Shown here: positions 1 to 7,040 of the stretch, in pieces | Layout of the letters: every line of letters begins with the position of its first letter | How positions within the stretch are numbered: position 1 is the stretch's first letter | Origin: Opitutaceae bacterium | GTDB lineage: Bacteria; Verrucomicrobiota; Verrucomicrobiia; Opitutales; Opitutaceae | Assembly (NCBI GenBank): GCA_029979145.1 | Contig: JAPOIC010000003.1 | Span: forward strand, 1-26,775 | Length of the DNA stretch: 26,775 nucleotides | Direction: 5' to 3' | The notes under the pieces: model-generated | Databases searched by the model: none | Seen by the model: only the letters and a program-made list of their open reading frames with translations | What the model was told of the DNA's origin: nothing | Program-made: the position numbers and the translations under genes

Positions 1-96
1 CAGCCACCGGGAAAGCTTTTGTCTCAACCCGACCGCATCACGGGCCCGCAACAGGGCAATGATCTCGGCTTTGAGGTCCACGGTGGCTTCGGGCAT
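1..96 (-). CDS. N-terminus of an MgtE-like magnesium transporter (partial)
   Basis: Read on the minus strand, the frame opens with ATG at 96 and stays open to the window edge, giving 32 residues. It begins MPEATVDLKAEIIALLRARD and continues with GLRQKLSRWL. A short amphipathic helix followed by LRxKLxxWL resembles the first helices of the cytosolic N domain of MgtE Mg2+ channels, which usually continue with P-A-D-x-A-x-L-L. No membrane segment or CBS domain is inside the window, so the assignment rests on N-terminal resemblance only. A GAGG sits directly against the ATG, too close to be a normal Shine-Dalgarno. The gene faces away from the permease remnant on the other strand, which suggests a breakpoint near position 100-120. 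Confidence 0.45.
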   Translation of the reverse strand, partial: MPEATVDLKAEIIALLRARDAVGLRQKLSRWL

Positions 97-406
97 CCTC
101 GCAAGCTACGGGCGCCCCACGCGCACGCAATCCCGCACCACACTGCAAGCGGTGCAGATGGCGTTTTTCTTCTTCCTGCCGTCGATCCTGTTGTCCGGCT
201 TCATGTTTCCGTTCCGCGGTATGCCCGAGTGGGCGCAGTGGCTGGGATCCTGCCTGCCGCTAACCCATTTCCTCCGGATCGTTCGCGGCATCCTGCTCAA
301 GGGCAACGGGCTCCTCGAAATCGGCCCGGAGCTCTGGCCGTTGCTGCTGTTCCTTGCAATCGCGATGACGATCGGGGTGAAACGCTACCGGCAAACCCTC
401 GACTGA
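59..406 (+). pseudogene. C-terminal remnant of an ABC-2 type transporter permease
   Basis: The frame is open from base 2 to the TGA at 404-406, with a first ATG at 59. From about base 120 the product reads like the end of an ABC-2 permease: LQAVQMAFFFFLPSILLSGF, then MFPFRGMPEWAQW, then a PLTHFLRIVRGILLKG segment, a last hydrophobic helix and the ending KRYRQTLD. These match the last two transmembrane helices of YhhJ/YbhR-type export permeases, which are about 370 residues long. The codons before about 113 give a polar, non-membrane sequence instead of the preceding helices, and that DNA reads better as MgtE on the opposite strand. I conclude that the 5' three quarters of the gene are missing, by deletion, rearrangement or an assembly join. 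Confidence 0.6.
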
Positions 407-490
407 GCGGACTGGAACACGGCGGGAAAATTCCACCGGCCAATCCGCGGCTTGCCCCCCGGCAGCGCTGCGACGCATGCTGCCGCCATC

Positions 491-1444
491 ATGACCCCCG
501 TCCTCGCCATCGTCGACACGCTGCCCGCCCTGCCTTGGTGGGCCTGGGCCGGGTTCTTCGTCTTCATCTCCGCCATGCTCGCGCTCGACCTCGGCGTGCT
601 GCAGCGCGAAGCGCACGAGGTGAAGATGAAGGAGGCGCTCGGTTGGTGCGCAGTGTGGGTGTCCCTCGCGCTCTCCTTCAACGGCCTAATCTGGTGGTGG
701 CGCGGGGCGGAGCCGGCGCAGGAATTCCTCGCCGCCTACATCGTCGAGCTCTGTCTGAGCGTCGACAACGTCTTCGTCTTCATCCTCGTCTTTTCCTACT
801 TCAAGGTCGCCCCGCGCTACCAGCACCGCGTGCTGTTCTGGGGCATCCTCGGCGCGGTGATTATGCGCGCGGTGTTCATTCTAGTCGGCGTCAGCGTGAT
901 CGCGCGCTTCCACTGGGTGCTCTACATCTTCGGCGCGTTTCTCGTCTACACCGGCATCAAGATGGCTTTGCCGAGCAAGGAGGAGGTCGACGTCGACCCC
1001 GAGCACAACTTCGCCGTGCGCCTCTTCCGCCGGTTTTTCCCCGTGACCACCAAGACGCACGGCGGCGATTTTTTCTTGGAGGAAAACGGCCGGCGCGCGG
1101 CCACGCCGCTGTTCATCGTGCTGATTGTGATCGAAACCACGGACCTTGTCTTCGCGCTCGACTCCCTGCCCGCGGTCCTCGCCATCACGCGCGACGGTTT
1201 CATTGCGCTCACGTCCAACGTCTTTGCCATCCTCGGCCTGCGCTCGCTCTACTTCGCGCTCAACGGCGTGATGCAGCTCTTCCGCTATCTCAAGGTCGGC
1301 CTCGCGCTCATTCTCACCTTCATCGGCATCAAGATGCTCATCGAGTCGTGGGTGCACGTGAGCATCGGCGTCTCCCTCAGCGTCATCGCCGGCGTGCTCA
1401 CCACCTCGATTCTCGCCTCGCTGCTAATCCCGGAAAAAAAGTAG
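491..1444 (+). CDS. TerC/Alx family integral membrane protein
   Basis: 317 residues with about eight or nine hydrophobic segments and the two acidic TerC signatures: ELCLSVDNVFVFILVFSYF in the N-terminal half and ETTDLVFALDSLPAVLAITR in the C-terminal half. The Asp/Asn residues of these paired segments (SVDN and FALDS) are the family hallmark. Alx/TerC proteins act in the inner membrane in Mn2+ export and tellurite resistance. A long polar loop with KLPSKEEVD-like charge lies between the halves. I chose ATG 491 because the protein then starts just before the first helix; an in-frame ATG at 452 would add 13 atypical residues. No Shine-Dalgarno is visible, and I saw no yybP-ykoY-like Mn2+ riboswitch upstream. 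It converges on the DCC gene with three bases between the stops. Confidence 0.92.
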   Translation: MTPVLAIVDTLPALPWWAWAGFFVFISAMLALDLGVLQREAHEVKMKEALGWCAVWVSLALSFNGLIWWWRGAEPAQEFLAAYIVELCLSVDNVFVFILVFSYFKVAPRYQHRVLFWGILGAVIMRAVFILVGVSVIARFHWVLYIFGAFLVYTGIKMALPSKEEVDVDPEHNFAVRLFRRFFPVTTKTHGGDFFLEENGRRAATPLFIVLIVIETTDLVFALDSLPAVLAITRDGFIALTSNVFAILGLRSLYFALNGVMQLFRYLKVGLALILTFIGIKMLIESWVHVSIGVSLSVIAGVLTTSILASLLIPEKK

Positions 1445-1447
1445 GCG

Positions 1448-1885
1448 TCAGCCCACGAACCGGCGCTTCCACTCCGGCTTGGGCAACGGACAGACCTGCC
1501 ACTCGCCCCAAATGCGGTAGCGCCACCGGGCGATCACACGATAAACCGCATCCCGCCTCGACGACGGCACCCAGCCGAGCACGGTGCCCAACCCCGCGGC
1601 AAAACCCCCGCAGGTTTTCAGTGCCGCCACGGCGGCATCCGTGCGGAGCGCAAATTCCGGGTGCTCCCGCCGCTCCCACTCCGGGACCAGCACCATGGAG
1701 TCGAAATCCTCCGTCGGCAGGCCGTGGCGCCGGAGATAGGCCTGCGCCAGCTCGCTCTGCAACGGGGCGAACCGCAAACGCGCGCGCCGATCGAGCCGCA
1801 GCAAAAGCCGAACGCTCCGGTTACAGAGACCGCAGGTGCCGTCAAAAAACAAGACGGGGCCGGTGATAGTCGCGGGATCGGTCAT
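1448..1885 (-). CDS. DCC-family thiol-disulfide oxidoreductase (DUF393)
   Basis: 145 residues. The N-terminus contains VLFFDGTCGLCNRSVRLLLR, the D-G-x-C-x-x-C signature of the DCC family, with Cys18 and Cys21 as the predicted redox pair after a first beta strand. The later segment LRFAPLQSELAQ is also typical of the family, as is an aromatic-rich C-terminus (YRVIARWRYRIWG). These are small thioredoxin-like cytosolic or membrane-associated proteins whose substrates are mostly unknown. The ATG overlaps the stop of the upstream 1882-2508 gene by four bases (ATGA), so the two are translationally coupled. A longer in-frame extension upstream exists but only shadows that neighbour. Confidence 0.88.
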   Translation of the reverse strand: MTDPATITGPVLFFDGTCGLCNRSVRLLLRLDRRARLRFAPLQSELAQAYLRRHGLPTEDFDSMVLVPEWERREHPEFALRTDAAVAALKTCGGFAAGLGTVLGWVPSSRRDAVYRVIARWRYRIWGEWQVCPLPKPEWKRRFVG

Positions 1886-2508
1886 GTCTGCTGGGCGTAA
1901 ACCTCGGCGATGTCGGCCAAATCGCAAGCCGCGGCCACGGCCGCGCCGAACCGCTCGCTGCGCGCCACGTCGGAGAACAGCCCGCGCTCCACGTAAGTCA
2001 CAACGCCATCCTGTAACTTCCAGGTGCCGCGCGGCTGGCCGATCCGCGCGCAGATTTCTGGCAGCAGGGCCGCGCCGAAATACTCCGGGGCGTTGCTGCG
2101 CACGAACCACTGCGCGTCAAACGCCGGGTCATCGACCTTCACTTCCTTGGCGCCGAAGAACTCCATGAACCGGCTGCCAAAGCCCTCGGCCGTCAGCGCA
2201 AAGGTTAGCCCGCCGTGCGCGCGCGGCGTCACCGCCAGCGCGGACCAGGTGGTCCGCGATTTGCCGGAGCCGGTCGTGTAGTTGTAGAGCCGCACCGCCT
2301 TGTGGCGGATCGTGCCCGCCGGCTCGGGATGCGCCGGGATGCCGAAGCGGGCGGGTTTCTCGATCACCTGCAGGCCCACGCGGGTCGCCAGCGCCCGCAC
2401 ATTGGCCTGCGCCCGCCGCCCCACCGCCGCGCCGAGGCGGAAGATGACGCCGAAGACCGTCAGCACGCCGGCGGCAAACAGCACCAGCACGAGAAAATCT
2501 TTCTCCAT
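1882..2508 (-). CDS. Membrane-anchored protein of unknown function
   Basis: 208 residues. One N-terminal transmembrane helix (about residues 5-25, FLVLVLFAAGVLTVFGVIF) is followed by a basic stretch GRRAQANVRALATRVGLQV and a soluble domain with no motif I recognise. The layout, a single anchor and then a region holding HKAVRLYNYTTGSGKSRTTW, suggests a protein whose bulk faces the cytoplasm. I do not recognise the family and assign no function. It is coupled by ATGA overlap to the DCC oxidoreductase downstream, so the two probably share a message. The bidirectional-looking hairpin at 2564-2598 separates it from the Hsp20 genes upstream. Confidence 0.7.
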   Translation of the reverse strand: MEKDFLVLVLFAAGVLTVFGVIFRLGAAVGRRAQANVRALATRVGLQVIEKPARFGIPAHPEPAGTIRHKAVRLYNYTTGSGKSRTTWSALAVTPRAHGGLTFALTAEGFGSRFMEFFGAKEVKVDDPAFDAQWFVRSNAPEYFGAALLPEICARIGQPRGTWKLQDGVVTYVERGLFSDVARSERFGAAVAAACDLADIAEVYAQQT

Positions 2509-2563
2509 GCCCCGACGCTGGCGGCGCCCATAGCGGTCCGCGAGCCGATTTGCGGCCGCAAAA

Positions 2564-2598
2564 ACGCCGGGCCGGGGACACTACTCCCGGCCCGGCGT
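2564..2598 (-). terminator. Rho-independent terminator of the hsp20 pair
   Basis: A perfect 13-bp inverted repeat (ACGCCGGGCCGGG, 2564-2576, with its complement at 2586-2598) encloses a 9-base loop. Read on the minus strand it is followed by five T residues (A at 2560-2564 on the plus strand). It lies 24 bases after the stop of the second hsp20 gene and before the next minus-strand gene, so it should end the hsp20 transcript. Confidence 0.85.
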
Positions 2599-2621
2599 GT
2601 TATCTCTTACCCAAACAAAGC

Positions 2622-3023
2622 TCAGGCCACCGTGATGCGGCGCGGCTTGATGGCCTCGGCCTTCGGCACGGTCACGGTGAGCACGCCGTCGCGCAGCTCG
2701 GCCGCAACCTTGTCGGCGTCGATGGCGTTGTCGTGCGTGAGCACCAGCTCGTAGGTCGCGTCGAGCGACTCACAGTGGAGCGTGGTCCAACCGTCCGGTC
2801 GCGACCGGGCGCGGCGACCGATGATGCGGATCTCGCCGTCATCGGCGGTGATCTCGACACCATCCTTCGCAACAGCGGGGAGGTGCAACGTCAGGGTGTA
2901 GCCGTCGGCCGCCTCACGGACGCGATAGACCGGCTTCTGCACCGGGCCGGAAACGCGGGCCGAGTCGGTCCGCGTAACGGGCGTGCGGAGCAGGGCGGGC
3001 ATGAGGGAATTGATGAATGACAT
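2622..3023 (-). CDS. Small heat-shock protein, Hsp20/alpha-crystallin family (second copy)
   Basis: 133 residues. The alpha-crystallin domain runs from about residue 30 to the end: VYRVREAADGYTLTLHLPAV, EITADDGEIRIIGRR, then the closing signature DGVLTVTVPKAE and the C-terminal tail RRITVA, which supplies the I-x-V type motif that docks neighbouring subunits. These ATP-independent cytosolic chaperones hold unfolding proteins for refolding by Hsp70/Hsp100. ATG 3023 is preceded by GGAG at 9 bases; a TTG at 3038 is the alternative start but would overlap that Shine-Dalgarno. It lies 24 bases behind the first hsp20 gene in the same operon. It diverges strongly from that copy in the N-terminal arm, which suggests different substrates or mixed oligomers. 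Confidence 0.92.
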   Translation of the reverse strand: MSFINSLMPALLRTPVTRTDSARVSGPVQKPVYRVREAADGYTLTLHLPAVAKDGVEITADDGEIRIIGRRARSRPDGWTTLHCESLDATYELVLTHDNAIDADKVAAELRDGVLTVTVPKAEAIKPRRITVA

Positions 3024-3047
3024 GATGAGTTTCTCCAATTGCAGGGT

Positions 3048-3494
3048 TCAGTTGACGGCGACGCTGATCTTGCGGGGCTTGGACTCCTCGCGCTTGGGCA
3101 GTGTCACGGTGAGCACGCCGTTCTCATAGGCGGCGGCGACCTTGTCGGCCTGGAGGCTGTCCGGCACGCTGATCGAGCGATTGAGCGAATAGGTCTGCTC
3201 ACCGGACTCGGTGGCGACCTTGCGCTTGGCACTCAGGCTCAGGTAGCCGTCGACCAGCTCGACATGGATGTCCTCGCGGCTCACGCCCGGGAGCTCGGCA
3301 CGGACGTAGGCGTTGTCCTTGTCCTCATAGAGGTCGACGGCGAACTGGTTGCCGGCCGGGGCGGCGAACTCGTTCAGCGTGGAGCTGAACAGGCGGTCGA
3401 TCTCGGTCTCAAGGCCCGCCCACGGCGAGTAGGCGCAGCCGTTCAGCGCCGGCGTGCGGCGCACGTCGGGTTGGTAGTAACGAACGATTCTCAT
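3048..3494 (-). CDS. Small heat-shock protein, Hsp20/alpha-crystallin family (first copy)
   Basis: 148 residues. The N-terminal arm (MRIVRYYQPDVRR to about residue 45) has the usual FSSTLNEF-like helix. The alpha-crystallin domain follows, with FAVDLYEDKDNAYVRAELPG, the beta-strand region SREDIHVELVDGYLSLSAKR and the signature NGVLTVTLPKRE, and the tail ends RKISVAVN. It has the length and order of class A bacterial Hsp20. The start at 3494 has GGAG nine bases upstream, the same spacing as the second copy, unlike most genes in this window. A longer reading frame reaches upstream to 3716 but its extension is not family-like. It is the promoter-proximal gene of the pair. The long upstream region carries a TGTGACGTCACA palindrome; I saw neither a CIRCE element nor a convincing sigma-32 promoter. 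Confidence 0.94.
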   Translation of the reverse strand: MRIVRYYQPDVRRTPALNGCAYSPWAGLETEIDRLFSSTLNEFAAPAGNQFAVDLYEDKDNAYVRAELPGVSREDIHVELVDGYLSLSAKRKVATESGEQTYSLNRSISVPDSLQADKVAAAYENGVLTVTLPKREESKPRKISVAVN

Positions 3495-3642
3495 GGTGAT
3501 TTTCTCCGTTGAAGGATGGAGGTTGGGTTCAGTGCACCTCGATTTGCATGCGGAATGCCGATCGCAATACCGATCCGAGAATGCTGATTTGCAGAGATTT
3601 ACGAAATACCAGCACCCGTCCGCGGGAAATTCCGACGCGCCT

Positions 3643-3654
3643 TGTGACGTCACA
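3643..3654. promoter_or_regulatory. Perfect 12-bp palindrome TGTGACGTCACA upstream of hsp20
   Basis: TGTGACGTCACA is perfectly self-complementary and lies about 150 bp upstream of the first hsp20 start. The half-site TGTGA resembles CRP/FNR-family half-sites, but the spacing (2 bases between halves instead of 6) does not fit them. It could bind another dimeric regulator. Single occurrence, so function is uncertain. Confidence 0.35.
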
Positions 3655-3795
3655 CCTGCGCAAAAAATTCCCTCCCTGCCCATTCGAAAGGCGCACTCCC
3701 AATCATTCGCCGCCACCCCGCATCAACCGACACCATGCCGCATTGACTCCGTTTCGACTGTCCAAGCCACCACAGCCCACCTCAAGCGCCCTAGT

Positions 3796-3816
3796 TTGTA
3801 ACGTATTACGTTACAA
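3796..3816. repeat. 21-bp palindromic repeat, copy A
   Basis: Arms TTGTAACGTA and TACGTTACAA are exact reverse complements around a single central T. It is the most perfect of four related copies in the window and may be closest to the consensus. It lies about 210 bp upstream of the malY start. It pairs with copy B, whose centre is 79 bp away. Confidence 0.85.
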
Positions 3817-3874
3817 CCCAGCCAAGCCGACCAGCCTGCCCCCCTCCTCGGGCGGCAGCCTCCGTTCCCGCTGT

Positions 3875-3895
3875 TTGTAATATAATACGTTACAT
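3875..3895. repeat. 21-bp palindromic repeat, copy B
   Basis: Reads TTGTAATATA, central A, TACGTTACAT. On the opposite strand it aligns to copy A with a central T, so A and B can be viewed as an inverted pair. Differences from the consensus are C-to-T and G-to-A changes in one arm and a terminal base. It ends about 130 bp before the malY start. Confidence 0.75.
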
Positions 3896-4024
3896 ACTGG
3901 CTGCTCCGCGCTCCGACTTCCAGGCGGGGTGGTGGCAGGTGGATGGGGGGAAGCAAGTGACTTTGCGCCCGGGAAAAATGCCGTGGCCAAAGCCAGCGGA
4001 TATGGTTGGCTGCGCCCCCAAAAA

Positions 4025-5185
4025 ATGAACTTCGACTTCAACACTCCTCCCCACCGACTGGGCACGGACTCGCAGAAGTGGCAAAAGTATGCCGATCGCG
4101 ACATCCTGCCGATGTGGGTGGCGGACATGGACTTCAAATCTTCCCCGGCAATCCTCAAGGCCCTGCACGATCGCGTGGACCAAGGGGTTTTCGGCTACGC
4201 TCGCCCCACCGCGTCCACGGTCGAAGCCGTCGTCAACGCCATGCAGGCGCGCTACGGCTGGACCATTGAGTCCTCGTGGATCGTCTGGCTGCCCGGCCTC
4301 GTCTGCGGGCTGAACATCACTGCGCAGGCTTTTGCCGAGCCCGGTGACGAGGTGCTCACCCTCGCGCCGATCTATCCGCCATTCATGAGCGCGCCCAAAA
4401 ACAGTGGGCGCGTATCAGTCTCCGTGCCGCTGCAACTGCGGAACAGCCACTGGGAAATCGACTGGGCCGCGCTGGAGGCCGCCGTCACTTCCCGCACCAA
4501 GCTCTTCCTGCTCTGCAGTCCGCATAATCCCGTTGGCCGGGTCTGGCGCCGCGCCGAACTAGAGCGCATCGGCGAGTTCTGCGTGAAGCACGACTTGGTG
4601 CTCTGCAGCGACGAGATTCACTGCGACCTCGTGCTCGACGACCTGCCGCACATTCCGACCGCGTTGCTGGGCGACGCCATCGCGCGCCGCAGCCTGACGC
4701 TGATGGCGCCGAGCAAGACCTACAATGTCCCCGGCCTGGGCACGTCCTTCGCTGTCATTCCCGATCAGACCTTGCGCGCGCGCTTTGTCCGCGCCACCGC
4801 CGGCGTTGTCGCCGAGGTCACCGCCCTGGGCTACAGCGCCTGTGAAGCCGCCTACCGCGACAGCGAGGACTGGCGCCAAAGCCTCCTCACCACCCTGCGC
4901 GGCAACCGCGACTTCCTCATGGACTTCGTCGCCCGCGAATTGCCGGGCGTCACCCTCGAAGCGCCGATCGAGGCGACCTATCTCGCGTGGCTCAACGTGC
5001 GCGCGCTCAACCTCACCGACCCGATCGCGCATTTTGAGGCGCACGGTGTGGGCCTGAGCGACGGCGCGTTCTTCGGTGCGCCCAAAGGCCACTACGTGCG
5101 GCTGAACTTTGGCTGCCCGCGGGCAACCCTGGAGGAAGCGCTGCGTCGGATGCAGGCCGCGGTCGCCGCGACCAGCCGCGGCTGA
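4025..5185 (+). CDS. PatB/MalY-type PLP-dependent aminotransferase / cystathionine beta-lyase
   Basis: 386 residues, the usual length of the class I/II fold-type I family. It starts MNFDFNTPPHRLGTDSQKW and continues with LPMWVADMDFKSSPAI, a segment characteristic of the MalY/PatB branch. Further landmarks are FGYARPT, LCSPHNPVGRVW (substrate and PLP contacts), CSDEIHCDLV (the Asp that binds the PLP ring nitrogen) and APSKTYNVPGLG, where Lys231 is the predicted Schiff-base lysine. The C-terminal Arg in HYVRLNFGCPR would bind the substrate carboxylate. Family members cleave cystathionine or other C-S bonds to pyruvate, ammonia and a thiol, or transaminate; the exact substrate cannot be read here. 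ATG 4025 is chosen because upstream in-frame codons are not family-like; no Shine-Dalgarno is present. It is followed after seven bases by the DUF1648 gene. Confidence 0.9.
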   Translation: MNFDFNTPPHRLGTDSQKWQKYADRDILPMWVADMDFKSSPAILKALHDRVDQGVFGYARPTASTVEAVVNAMQARYGWTIESSWIVWLPGLVCGLNITAQAFAEPGDEVLTLAPIYPPFMSAPKNSGRVSVSVPLQLRNSHWEIDWAALEAAVTSRTKLFLLCSPHNPVGRVWRRAELERIGEFCVKHDLVLCSDEIHCDLVLDDLPHIPTALLGDAIARRSLTLMAPSKTYNVPGLGTSFAVIPDQTLRARFVRATAGVVAEVTALGYSACEAAYRDSEDWRQSLLTTLRGNRDFLMDFVARELPGVTLEAPIEATYLAWLNVRALNLTDPIAHFEAHGVGLSDGAFFGAPKGHYVRLNFGCPRATLEEALRRMQAAVAATSRG

Positions 5186-5192
5186 TCCCGCC

Positions 5193-5711
5193 ATGTCGCA
5201 CATCTTTCGAGGTTTGTTCTTCCTGCTCGTGCTGACCGCAATGGCGCAGGCGGCCTGGCATTACACCCGCCTGCCGGCGCAGGTCGCCACGCACTTCAAC
5301 CTCGAGGGTCAGGCCAACGGCTGGTCGTCGCGCCAGGCGCATGTCGCCCTGCAGGCCGGCCTCGCCGTCGGCCTTGGGCTCCTCTTCGGCAACCTCGGGT
5401 GGATCATGCGCCGACTGCCGGACTCGCTGATCAACCTACCCAACCGCGAACACTGGCTCGCGCCCGCCCAGCGTGCCGCCACCTTCCAAGCGCTCGATGC
5501 CATGGGCTGTGCCTGCGGCAGCGCGATCCTCGGTTTCTTCATCCTGCTCTTCCAGCAGGTCTACGCCGCCAATCTCACCGGGCGGCTGGAGCTGCAGCTC
5601 GGGCCGTTGTTGCTCAGCCAGTTCCTTTTCGTGACCGGCATAGTGATCATCATGATGTTCCGCTTTCGTCTACCCGACACCGCCAAGGCGAACCGCGGTC
5701 GCCGCCGCTGA
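5193..5711 (+). CDS. DUF1648-domain membrane protein
   Basis: 172 residues. A first transmembrane helix (about residues 5-22) is followed by LPAQVATHFNLEGQANGWSS, the DUF1648 signature (proline, then H-F-N-x-x-G and a tryptophan). Further helices lie at about 33-50, 88-110 and 122-145, with a basic tail ending RGRRR. DUF1648 proteins, related to the SdpI immunity protein region, are integral membrane proteins of mostly unknown role. The gene is packed between the aminotransferase and dus with seven bases and one base of spacing, so it probably lies in one transcript with them. The start has a pyrimidine-rich leader and no Shine-Dalgarno. Confidence 0.82.
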   Translation: MSHIFRGLFFLLVLTAMAQAAWHYTRLPAQVATHFNLEGQANGWSSRQAHVALQAGLAVGLGLLFGNLGWIMRRLPDSLINLPNREHWLAPAQRAATFQALDAMGCACGSAILGFFILLFQQVYAANLTGRLELQLGPLLLSQFLFVTGIVIIMMFRFRLPDTAKANRGRRR

Positions 5712-5712
5712 C

Positions 5713-6825
5713 ATGCGCATCGGCCCGCACGAACTCGCCACCAACCTGTTTCTCTCGCCATTGGCGGGTTACACCAACCTGCCCTTTCGCGTCACCTTGC
5801 GCGAACTCGGCGGCCTCGGCTGGGCCACGACCGATCTGGTCAACGCCCGTTCTCTGCTGGAGCGCAACCACACCGCGCTGCAACTCGTCGCCTCTTCGCC
5901 AGAGGACCGGCCGCTGGCCATCCAGCTCTTCGGCAGTGTGCCCGAGGAAATGCGCGACGCGGCGATCATGTGCGAGGAAATGGGCGCCCAATCGGTCGAC
6001 ATCAACATGGGTTGCCCGGTGAAGAAGGTCGTGCGCATCGGCGGCGGGTCGGCGATGATGACGGAGCTCGACCGCACGGCCGCGCTCGTGCGCAGCATGG
6101 TGGCGGCGGTGAAAATTCCCGTGACCGCCAAGATGCGCCTGGGCTGGGACGACGACAACCTCACCGCGCCCGACCTCGCCCGCGTGCTGGAAGACGCTGG
6201 GGTTGCGGCGGTGTTCGTTCACGGCCGCACCCGCGCGCAGGGCTTCAGCGGTCGCGTAAATCTCAACGGCATCCGCGGGGTAGTCGCCGCGGTGAAACAC
6301 ATCCCGGTCATCGGCAACGGCGACGTCACCACCCCGGAGGCCGCGCGGCACATGCTCGACGAAACCGGTTGCGCCGGCGTGAGCATCGGCCGCGGCGCGT
6401 TTTACGACCCGTGGATTTTCCGGCGCACCGATCATTTTCTCCGCACTGGCACGACCTTGCCCGAGCCCTCCTTCGCCGAGCGCGTGCGCGTGATGCAGCG
6501 GCACTTCGACCGTTACTGCGATTTCTATGGCGAGGAGCGCGGCCCGCGGCTCTTCCGCAAAGTCGCGCCGTGGTATGCGAAGCGCTTCGGCCCGGCCAAG
6601 CCGTTCAAGCAGGACGTGATCACGATCAACTCGCGGGCGGACTTCGCCGCCGTGCTGGCGCGCTACACCGCGTGGCGCGCGCAATTCTGCGACGAAACCG
6701 GCGAACTCCTGCCGCGGTTCGCGCTCAGCCCCCTCACGGCCTCGTTCATGCAAGCCGAAGACGAAGCCGCCGCGTCCGAGCGCTCGGCCATCCCTGTCCC
6801 CAAGGGCCCGGTCGACACGTGGTGA
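5713..6825 (+). CDS. dusB: tRNA-dihydrouridine synthase, DusB-like
   Basis: 370 residues, a little longer than the 320-350 typical of DusB. It is an FMN-dependent TIM-barrel enzyme that reduces uridines in tRNA with NADPH. Visible landmarks are LSPLAGYTNLPFR (first strand, FMN contact), AIQLFGSVPEEM, DINMGCPVKKVVRIGGGSA with Cys101 as the predicted catalytic proton donor, TAKMRLGWDD, VFVHGRTRAQGFSG (FMN phosphate and His), VIGNGDV and SIGRGAFYDPWIF. The tail after the helical tRNA-binding domain adds an acidic stretch (about residues 345-357). ATG 5713 begins one base after the DUF1648 stop. It is the last gene of the block, and the palindrome pair C/D follows its stop. DusA or DusC is less likely given the NMGCPVKKV motif. 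Confidence 0.93.
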   Translation: MRIGPHELATNLFLSPLAGYTNLPFRVTLRELGGLGWATTDLVNARSLLERNHTALQLVASSPEDRPLAIQLFGSVPEEMRDAAIMCEEMGAQSVDINMGCPVKKVVRIGGGSAMMTELDRTAALVRSMVAAVKIPVTAKMRLGWDDDNLTAPDLARVLEDAGVAAVFVHGRTRAQGFSGRVNLNGIRGVVAAVKHIPVIGNGDVTTPEAARHMLDETGCAGVSIGRGAFYDPWIFRRTDHFLRTGTTLPEPSFAERVRVMQRHFDRYCDFYGEERGPRLFRKVAPWYAKRFGPAKPFKQDVITINSRADFAAVLARYTAWRAQFCDETGELLPRFALSPLTASFMQAEDEAAASERSAIPVPKGPVDTW

Positions 6826-6839
6826 TGCCGCGAAGCCAT

Positions 6840-6860
6840 TAGTAACGTTTTACGTTACAA
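6840..6860. repeat. 21-bp palindromic repeat, copy C
   Basis: Reads TAGTAACGTT, central T, TACGTTACAA: a copy of the 3796 palindrome with two changes in its left arm. It begins 15 bases after the dus stop. Its centre is 57 bp from that of copy D. Confidence 0.8.
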
Positions 6861-6891
6861 CCAACCACCAGCCCGGCACCGCGGGGTCAGA

Positions 6892-6922
6892 GCAGTTTGT
6901 AGCGTATTATGTTACAAACTGC
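6892..6922. repeat. Palindromic repeat, copy D (extended to 31 bp)
   Basis: The 21-bp core (6897-6917) reads TTGTAGCGTA, central T, TATGTTACAA. The dyad extends five bases further on each side (GCAGT at 6892 and ACTGC at 6918-6922). Only two positions break the symmetry, and in plus-strand RNA both would be G-U pairs. It lies about 120 bp upstream of marC and has no following T run, so it is not a standard terminator. Confidence 0.75.
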
Positions 6923-7040
6923 GGCGGGCCGGGGAGGATGAGGGTGAAGGGTGGAGTCGGCAGGAGCGACTCGAGAGGGGGCGGGGCTTGCGTGAGACGC
7001 GGGGAGCGGGCAGTGATGGTGGGCTTCCGCGCACCCCCGC

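Larger units (their letters stand above)
3495..4024. other. 530-bp divergent intergenic region, hsp20 / malY
   Basis: I see no convincing gene here on either strand. It should hold the hsp20 promoter (minus) and the malY promoter (plus). It contains the palindrome at 3643-3654 and two copies of a 21-bp palindrome (3796-3816 and 3875-3895). The stretch 3540-3660 is clearly richer in A and T than the flanking genes, as expected for a promoter. I could not fix -35 and -10 boxes with confidence. Confidence 0.6.

Noticed and set aside
407..490. Manganese riboswitch (yybP-ykoY) ahead of the TerC gene
   Set aside because: The 84-base gap is too short, and I see no conserved paired elements of that class.
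19..1866. A 615-codon plus-strand open frame across the permease remnant, terC and the DCC gene
   Set aside because: It is Arg/Pro/His-rich with no domain, and it runs out of frame through terC, whose own frame has clear family motifs. High GC makes such long shadow frames common.
3796..6922. CRISPR array
   Set aside because: The four repeats are palindromic and come as two distant pairs with unequal spacing and no cas gene nearby.
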